From: JAAFIP01 sp043777795
GTDB lineage: Bacteria; Pseudomonadota; Gammaproteobacteria; Burkholderiales; Burkholderiaceae_C
Length of the DNA stretch: 10,473 nucleotides
Reading direction: 5' to 3'
NCBI GenBank assembly: GCA_043777795.1
Contig: JAYWHJ010000122.1
Coordinates: forward strand, 1 to 10,473
Of this stretch, positions 6,071-10,473 are shown in pieces; position 1 is the stretch's first letter; every line of letters starts with the position of its first letter. The position numbers were made by a program, and so were the translations under genes. The notes below the pieces were generated by a model that was given only the letters and a program-made list of their open reading frames with translations, was not told the origin of the DNA and ran no database searches.

Positions 6071-6615
6071 GCTTGCAATGCCCTCCAACCCTCAAGCCCC
6101 AGCTTTTTGAGCGTCGCAATATTGCGCTCATAAATGCTCGCCGCATCAGGAAAACTCTCCACCGCCCGTTCCACACTGTCCTCGCGCAGCAGGTGCAGCA
6201 TGGGGTAAGGTGAGCGGTTGGTGTAGTTCTCCATATCGTCCACTTGCGTGCCGCCAAACTGGTACTGCGGGTGAAAGCTGGCAATTTGCAACTGCGCATC
6301 CGGGTCCGCATGCTCCAGCATGGCATCGGCCTCGTCCAGAAAATCGTTGTAATCCAGAAAATCAGCCAGCATCTGCGGCACGATGAGCAGCGTCGTTTCT
6401 ACTTTAGAAGGCTCCTGAGCAAGCAAATAAATGATTTCTTGCTCTAGTTGCAATAGCAAAGCACTCGGCTCGGTGGCATCGCTCACGCAGTAGCGAATGC
6501 GCCCATGCACATGCTCCGCCTTGGCAAACGGGCACAGGTTCAGGCCAATGACGGCGAGCTCCAGCCAGCGCTGGGTGCTGGCGGTGATGTCGTTTGTTTG
6601 CGCTAGTGTTTCCAT
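6067..6615 (-). CDS. DUF1415 family protein
   Basis: 182 residues, the usual size for DUF1415, a conserved proteobacterial family of unknown function. Recognisable signatures are LAVIGLNLCPFA near residues 20-31, then FHPQYQFGGT and YTNRSPYPMLHLLREDSVE in the C-terminal half. There are no signal peptide or membrane segments, so it is cytoplasmic. Conserved Cys, His, Asn and Arg residues might form an active or metal site, but no reaction is known. ATG 6615 has only a weak GGA-rich site upstream. Its TGA (6069-6067) overlaps the methyltransferase ATG in ATGA, so the two genes are probably one translationally coupled operon, with DUF1415 first. Confidence 0.9.
   Translation of the reverse strand: METLAQTNDITASTQRWLELAVIGLNLCPFAKAEHVHGRIRYCVSDATEPSALLLQLEQEIIYLLAQEPSKVETTLLIVPQMLADFLDYNDFLDEADAMLEHADPDAQLQIASFHPQYQFGGTQVDDMENYTNRSPYPMLHLLREDSVERAVESFPDAASIYERNIATLKKLGLEGWRALQA
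6081..6086 (-). promoter_or_regulatory. Strong Shine-Dalgarno site (GGAGGG) deciding the methyltransferase start
   Basis: GGAGGG on the minus strand, ten bases before ATG 6070 and inside the end of the DUF1415 coding region. It selects ATG 6070 over the upstream TTG and allows coupled translation through the ATGA overlap. Confidence 0.75.
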
Positions 6616-7105
6616 ACTGGCATTTTCCGCTTAGTTCTCGTGGTTTTTGTCGCCACTTGTGCAATAAGTTCAGCTTTAGTGCGCCTCTGCCTTTGAATAA
6701 AAAACGCTGTCCGAGACAGATATCTGCGAAAAATTCCTCACGCCCGCCTTGCAACAGGCGGGCTGGGGTGAGAACAAGCCAATTTTCTGCGAATGTACTC
6801 GCTAAAGACAGCAAGCACTTGCGATGGCATTGATTGAGCAGGCGGACTAAATTTAATTTTGCTGCCGTTTCTAAATTGCGTTCTTTGGTCTGAAAGCCAG
6901 GTGCGGCGGCTGGCATGCTGGCGGGTGGCAATGTCTGGGCTGTTGCGCAGCCAAATGCGCAGTGGCAAATGCTGCCCGCTGGTGATCGGTGATGGGCTCC
7001 ACATGCTTGCGCTGTTTGCGCCGAGTCTGCTGGCTAATGGTCTGTTCAGGTGAGCGGTTTTGATACCCTGCTTGGGTTCTTTCAACCACTTTTTCAACCA
7101 TGCAC
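6616..7105. other. 490-base gap between DUF1415 and amidase, no convincing gene
   Basis: Several frames stay open for 60-130 codons on both strands, but none shows a domain, a ribosome site or a natural composition I recognise. The part at 6900-7060 is GC-rich and looks like possible decayed coding sequence; the part nearer DUF1415 is AT-rich and should hold its promoter. A strong hairpin lies at 6737-6772. TCTGCGAA occurs twice (6723-6730, 6786-6793), flanking the hairpin. No tRNA or known small RNA was recognised. Confidence 0.5.
6729..6772 (-). terminator. Candidate intrinsic terminator (leftward)
   Basis: On the minus strand GCCCGCCT-loop-AGGCGGGC (plus 6742-6763) forms a perfect 8-base GC-rich stem. 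It is extended by CTCAC/GTGAG after a 4-base bulge, and GAATTTTT follows on its 3' side. This would end leftward transcripts from the amidase side before DUF1415. It lies about 330 bases beyond the amidase stop, unusually far, which may mean that a gene between them has decayed. Confidence 0.45.
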
Positions 7106-8554
7106 CTAGGCCGGCGGGCCAAGGGGGCGACGCTGTATCCAATCGGCGCGAACAGCCTCATAAGCCGCTGCTACTTGGAGAAGTGCAACATCACCTTGGG
7201 GTTTGCCAAGCAGCTGGATCCCCATAGGCCATGGCTGGCTGGCATGGAACCCAGCAGGCAAACTGATGGCTGGCAGGCCCGCTAAGGTAGCGTAAATGGT
7301 GCACTCCATCCAGCGATGGTAGGTGTCCATCGGGCGTACGCCAATCTGCTGGGGCCAGCGTTGGCGCATTTCAAATGGCCATACCTGTGCCACCGGCAAT
7401 GCAAGCACATCGCAGGTTTCAAAGAGTTTCAGCAGGTGGTTATAAAAACTGGTTCGCCGCTGGCTAGCCAGTTGAAAATCTACGTAGGACAACTTTAGCG
7501 AATTGTCATACTCCCACAGTGCTTCTGGTTTGAGTGTTTCACGTGCATGGGGTAGTGCCAGTAAACCGGTTACTTTGGGGCCGACCAGCGCGGCACGCCA
7601 GACTAACCAGCACTCCCATAGGGCATTGGCGTCAAAGCCATGGGCTAATGTATCGACGTGAGCGCCTGCACTTTGCATGATGTTCAAAGCCGCTTCGCAT
7701 ACGGGGAGGATGCCATCTTCAACCGCCAAGTGGCCGTTCAAATCGCCCAGCCAGCCCACCTTCAAGCCCTTGAGGGCTTGCGCAGTGTATTGAATGTTGG
7801 AGACATCCAACGCGGCTTGAATAGACAAAGGCTGGCGAGCATCGTAGCCAGATTGCGTTGCCAGCAAACGTGCCAGATCTTTCACACTGCGGGCCATAGG
7901 CCCTTCCGTGCCAAGCTGGTCAACCCAAACTTCGTTTCCCGGTCCGAAGGGTACACGCCCTTGGGAGGGCCGCATGCCATAAACATGGTTCCACCCAGCA
8001 GGATTGCGAAGGCTGCCCATAAAGTCTGAGCCGTCAGCCACTGGCAGCATGCGCTGCGCAAGGGCTACCGCAGCGCCACCGCTAGAGCCCCCAGCGCTGA
8101 CCGTGGTGTCCCATGCATTGGGTGTGGAACCAAACAAATTGTTGAAGGTGTGTGATCCCAGTCCCAGCTCCGGCATATTGGTTTTTCCAACCACAATGGC
8201 CCCCGCAGCTCTCATGCGACGGGTCATGATGCTATCGTTGGCGGGCATATTGTTTTGCAGCAAAGTGCTGCCCAAGGTGGAGGGAAAGCCCACGGCGTTG
8301 CCAGTGTCCTTGATGGCTTGTGGAATACCATGCAGCCAACCACTGGATTGGCCTTTGGCTAGCGCTGCATCACACCGGCGTGCTTGCTCGCGCCATGTGT
8401 CCTCAGTCGTGAGGTTTACTATCGCATTGAACGTCGGGTTGAGACGGTGAATTCTGTCCCAATAGGCTTGCATCACCTCCGTGCAAGACAGCTTTTTGGC
8501 ATGGATAAGTTGCGACAGATCGCTGGCATTGAGGTCGGTAATGGTGGTCGGCAT
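7106..8554 (-). CDS. Amidase signature family hydrolase
   Basis: 482 residues from ATG 8554, typical for amidase-signature enzymes, which hydrolyse carboxamides to acid plus ammonia or amine. The triad is complete: Lys82 in IPQAIKDT, cis-Ser157 in SAGGSSGGAAVA, and nucleophile Ser181 in DGSDFMGSLRNPA. The Lys-Ser (75) and Ser-Ser (24) spacings equal those of FAAH (142/217/241). There is no signal peptide, so it is cytoplasmic. The substrate is not readable; it belongs to the general amidase branch, and nothing suggests the GatCAB tRNA role because gatB and gatC are absent. ATG 8554 (MPTTITDLNASDLSQLI) is chosen because the 40 in-frame residues before it overlap the receptor gene and look non-natural. 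It follows the Bug receptor stop by 34 bases and is likely co-transcribed. Confidence 0.92.
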   Translation of the reverse strand: MPTTITDLNASDLSQLIHAKKLSCTEVMQAYWDRIHRLNPTFNAIVNLTTEDTWREQARRCDAALAKGQSSGWLHGIPQAIKDTGNAVGFPSTLGSTLLQNNMPANDSIMTRRMRAAGAIVVGKTNMPELGLGSHTFNNLFGSTPNAWDTTVSAGGSSGGAAVALAQRMLPVADGSDFMGSLRNPAGWNHVYGMRPSQGRVPFGPGNEVWVDQLGTEGPMARSVKDLARLLATQSGYDARQPLSIQAALDVSNIQYTAQALKGLKVGWLGDLNGHLAVEDGILPVCEAALNIMQSAGAHVDTLAHGFDANALWECWLVWRAALVGPKVTGLLALPHARETLKPEALWEYDNSLKLSYVDFQLASQRRTSFYNHLLKLFETCDVLALPVAQVWPFEMRQRWPQQIGVRPMDTYHRWMECTIYATLAGLPAISLPAGFHASQPWPMGIQLLGKPQGDVALLQVAAAYEAVRADWIQRRPLGPPA

Positions 8555-8588
8555 GCCGCTATTGCCCAGTGTTTGGTGTGTAAACGGT

Positions 8589-9575
8589 TTATTGAGGTTG
8601 CAGTTGGATGGATTTTGCAATGGCTTGGTAGCGAGCGATCTCTGCGCTGTACATCCGTGCCAGTTCAGCGACATCCATGGGCTGGCCGATGAGGCTGCCG
8701 CTGGATTCTAGGTTGTTCCGGACACTGGGATTTTGAAGTACTTCGTAGATGGCTTTGTTGAGTTTGAGGGTTGCCTCAGCCGGGGTGGCTGCGGGGACCT
8801 GCAATCCCACCCACAAATCATACTCAAAGCCAGCCATGCTTTTTTGGGCGGCCATGGGGGTCAGGTGAGGAAACCTGGGGTGCGGGGTACGTGACGTGAT
8901 GCCAATGGCCTTCACCTTGCCATCTGCAATCATGCCTGGCGTACCCCCAGCCAATGGCATAAACACCATATCAATCTGACCACCCATCAAGTCCGTTAAA
9001 AGGGGTGCAGCACCTTTGTAGGGAATATGCAGCAAAGCGGTGCCTGTGTGCAGAGCGAACTTCTCTCCTAAAAGATGGTAAAGCGAGCCGGGACCAACAC
9101 TGCCATACGACAAAGACTTGGCGCCGGGCTTTTTTATCAAAGCGATCAGCTCATCGATATTATTGACTGGCAGGTCCTTGCGCGTCAGCAGCACCATGTG
9201 GGTAGTGCCCACACGCGCCACCACTTTGACGTCTTCGGGCTTATGCTTGACTGAGGACATGGCCAAAGGAGCCAGCACCAATTCCATAGGGGAGCCCAAA
9301 ATCAGAGTGTGGCCATCATGCGCAGCAGCGAGCATTTTTTGAACACCTAGCGCACCTGCTACACCGCCTATATTGTCGACAATGACGGTTTGTGCCAATG
9401 TTTTTCCCAGTTCCGGTTGCAGTTGCCTTGCGACGAAATCGGATGGTCCGCCTGCTGGGTAGGGTACAACCAGGTTCACTATTTTGTGGGGAAAGCTTTG
9501 GGCTGATGCGCTTACCAGGAATGCACTACCGAGCAGGCCAGCAAGCAAACGTGAAAACAAGCGACGTGAATTCAT
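8589..9575 (-). CDS. Bug-family tripartite tricarboxylate transporter solute-binding protein
   Basis: 328 residues from ATG 9575. A Sec signal peptide covers residues 1-25 (basic RRLFSR, hydrophobic LLAGLLGSAFLV, cleavage after SASA), so it is periplasmic. Family hallmarks: IVNLVVPYPAGGPSDFVAR (32-50), the ligand loop, then VIVDNIGGVAGALG, a HDGHTL segment, and later YGSVGPGSLYHLLGEKF and HIPYKGAAPLLTDLMGGQIDM. Bug proteins bind small carboxylates or amides and often occur as orphans without TctA/TctB membrane partners, as here. ATG 9575 is preferred over upstream ATGs because AAGGAT (plus 9583-9588) stands seven bases before it and the signal peptide begins there. It lies between an AraC regulator and an amidase, suggesting uptake or sensing of the amidase substrate or product. 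Confidence 0.92.
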   Translation of the reverse strand: MNSRRLFSRLLAGLLGSAFLVSASAQSFPHKIVNLVVPYPAGGPSDFVARQLQPELGKTLAQTVIVDNIGGVAGALGVQKMLAAAHDGHTLILGSPMELVLAPLAMSSVKHKPEDVKVVARVGTTHMVLLTRKDLPVNNIDELIALIKKPGAKSLSYGSVGPGSLYHLLGEKFALHTGTALLHIPYKGAAPLLTDLMGGQIDMVFMPLAGGTPGMIADGKVKAIGITSRTPHPRFPHLTPMAAQKSMAGFEYDLWVGLQVPAATPAEATLKLNKAIYEVLQNPSVRNNLESSGSLIGQPMDVAELARMYSAEIARYQAIAKSIQLQPQ

Positions 9576-9735
9576 CAGGATCATCCTTAGTTGTGGGTGG
9601 CGCTTTAACGGCAAGTTACATGGCCAATTCAGTGGTCTACATTTTGAATAACTTATGCCTGGCGCAGTATCGAAATATTGCAAATCCTGGGACGGGTTTT
9701 CCCGATGAGGGCGTGTGCAAAAAATTTTTAGATTG
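9576..9735 (-). promoter_or_regulatory. Leader/promoter region of the Bug receptor-amidase unit
   Basis: 160 bases between the AraC stop and the receptor ATG. A TTGCAA (minus strand, plus about 9677-9682) and downstream AT-rich sequence could form a weak promoter, but the spacing and -10 match are poor, as expected of an activator-dependent site. CGGGTTTTCCCG gives only a 4-base stem, too short to call a terminator. No clear AraC half-site repeat was seen. Confidence 0.35.
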
Positions 9736-10473
9736 TTAACGTCGGCTTAAAGTGTCCGAAGGCAGCTCACCAAACAATAACTTGTAATCCTGTGCAAATT
9801 GACTCAGATGCCAAAAGCCCCAATGCGAGGCGATATCTTGAATCGTTTCGCCTTGCTGCGATTGCCTGAGGGCGCGCCGTACATGGTTGAGCCGCAAAGC
9901 GCGCAGGTACTTGATGGGTGTGGTGCCCAGCACATCTTGAAAGCAATAATTAAGCTTGCGGCGACTCGTGCCAACCCTGCTGCAGACATCCAGAATGGAC
10001 AAAGGCTCATCCGCATATCCCAGCATCAGTTGGCAGGCGTGATCGACCAGTTTTTTACGCCGCTCTAAAGTAGGAAGTTCAGAGGTGTCCACCTGGGAAG
10101 GCAAGGCTTCCAGCCATTCCATCAGAATGTCGTCGCGCAGCTGGCGCATGGCTTGCGCGTCGGACTGGCGACCTGCCTGGTTACGGGCCTGCTCTATCAC
10201 TGCGAGTTGAAGGTCACGTAAGTTTTGCGCTTTAACGCCAGTGGTTTGAAGCACAAGTTTTTTTTCCAGCCAAAGCGCCAATGGTTTTTGGTACATGCGT
10301 TCCCATAGCGGGTTCAGCAAGCCACGTTCAACCGCCAGCGCAATCAAGGTGAATTGAGGGGGTGTGGTCATGTCCACCTCATCGCCTCTGCCGCACATAA
10401 TGGCGAATTCAGGCACGCGCTGCCCATTGAAAAACAGGTCTGGCGAGTCGTGCAAAGCCATGGCAAAACCATA
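9736..10473 (-). CDS. AraC-family transcriptional regulator (partial, N-terminus beyond right edge)
   Basis: About 245 C-terminal residues. The frame is open to the window edge (Tyr-Gly-Phe-Ala precedes the ATG at 10461), so the true start is probably outside; AraC proteins of this type usually have about 300-330 residues. The C-terminal DNA-binding domain has two helix-turn-helix units: SILDVCSRVGTSRRKLNYCF (155-174, counted from the 10461 Met) and IQDIASHWGFWHLSQFAQDYK (207-227), followed by FGELPSDTL, the usual AraC ending. The N-terminal part (DLFFNGQRVPEF, CGRGDEVD, FTLIALAVERGLL) resembles the sensor domain of EutR-like regulators. It is encoded upstream of, and on the same strand as, the Bug receptor and amidase, so it probably controls them. 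The effector is unknown. Confidence 0.88.
   Translation of the reverse strand, partial: YGFAMALHDSPDLFFNGQRVPEFAIMCGRGDEVDMTTPPQFTLIALAVERGLLNPLWERMYQKPLALWLEKKLVLQTTGVKAQNLRDLQLAVIEQARNQAGRQSDAQAMRQLRDDILMEWLEALPSQVDTSELPTLERRKKLVDHACQLMLGYADEPLSILDVCSRVGTSRRKLNYCFQDVLGTTPIKYLRALRLNHVRRALRQSQQGETIQDIASHWGFWHLSQFAQDYKLLFGELPSDTLSRR

Noticed and set aside
6738..7142. Minus-strand open frame of 134 codons overlapping the amidase end
   Set aside because: It begins inside the amidase in another frame, has no ribosome site or recognisable domain, and runs through the GC-rich hairpin.
8555..8674. 40-residue N-terminal extension of the amidase
   Set aside because: It overlaps the end of the Bug receptor and does not resemble amidase N-termini; ATG 8554 starts directly at the family sequence.

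Overview
The window reads as chromosomal DNA of a beta-proteobacterium, most likely Burkholderiales and probably Comamonadaceae (Rhodoferax, Polaromonas or Acidovorax relatives). This rests on gene content, not on a marker gene: an orphan Bug-type tricarboxylate solute receptor, a DUF1415 protein, a class III-like PPK2, HPSLxFK-type ParE/RelE toxin remains, and two copies of a hairpin-forming intergenic repeat of a kind I associate with that family. No rRNA, tRNA, CRISPR array, transposase or phage gene was found.

Left end (1-1328). A lipoprotein gene runs off the left edge on the minus strand. Its start, lipobox and a pure (Pro-Ala)13 linker, encoded by a perfect hexanucleotide array, are visible. 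After a 339-base AT-rich gap with two short dyads comes a decaying toxin-antitoxin locus on the plus strand: a Phd/YefM-like antitoxin whose frame runs on past its expected end, an apparently intact second antitoxin, and a ParE/RelE-type toxin broken by both a 1-base frameshift and a separate TAG stop.

Middle (1329-4961). An OsmC-family peroxidase on the plus strand converges on a PPK2 polyphosphate kinase on the minus strand, with repeat copy A between their stops. PPK2 is divergent from an MFS transporter on the plus strand. The MFS gene converges on a minus-strand crotonase-fold gene that seems to lack both canonical hydratase glutamates. Repeat copy B lies just upstream of that gene.

Right half (4962-10473), all minus strand. 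A SAM-dependent methyltransferase is joined by an ATGA overlap to a DUF1415 gene upstream of it. A gap of about 490 bases follows; it holds one strong hairpin and no convincing gene. Next is a likely catabolic unit: a partial AraC-family regulator at the right edge, then a Bug-family periplasmic receptor, then an amidase-signature hydrolase with an intact Ser-cisSer-Lys triad. The order suggests that the regulator senses, the receptor binds and the amidase cleaves an unknown amide.

Most of the window is ordinary housekeeping and accessory metabolism. The least ordinary points are the doubly broken toxin beside a surviving antitoxin, the homogeneous Pro-Ala array in the lipoprotein, the paired hairpin repeats and the non-canonical crotonase. 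I found no clear case for a wholly new multi-gene system.
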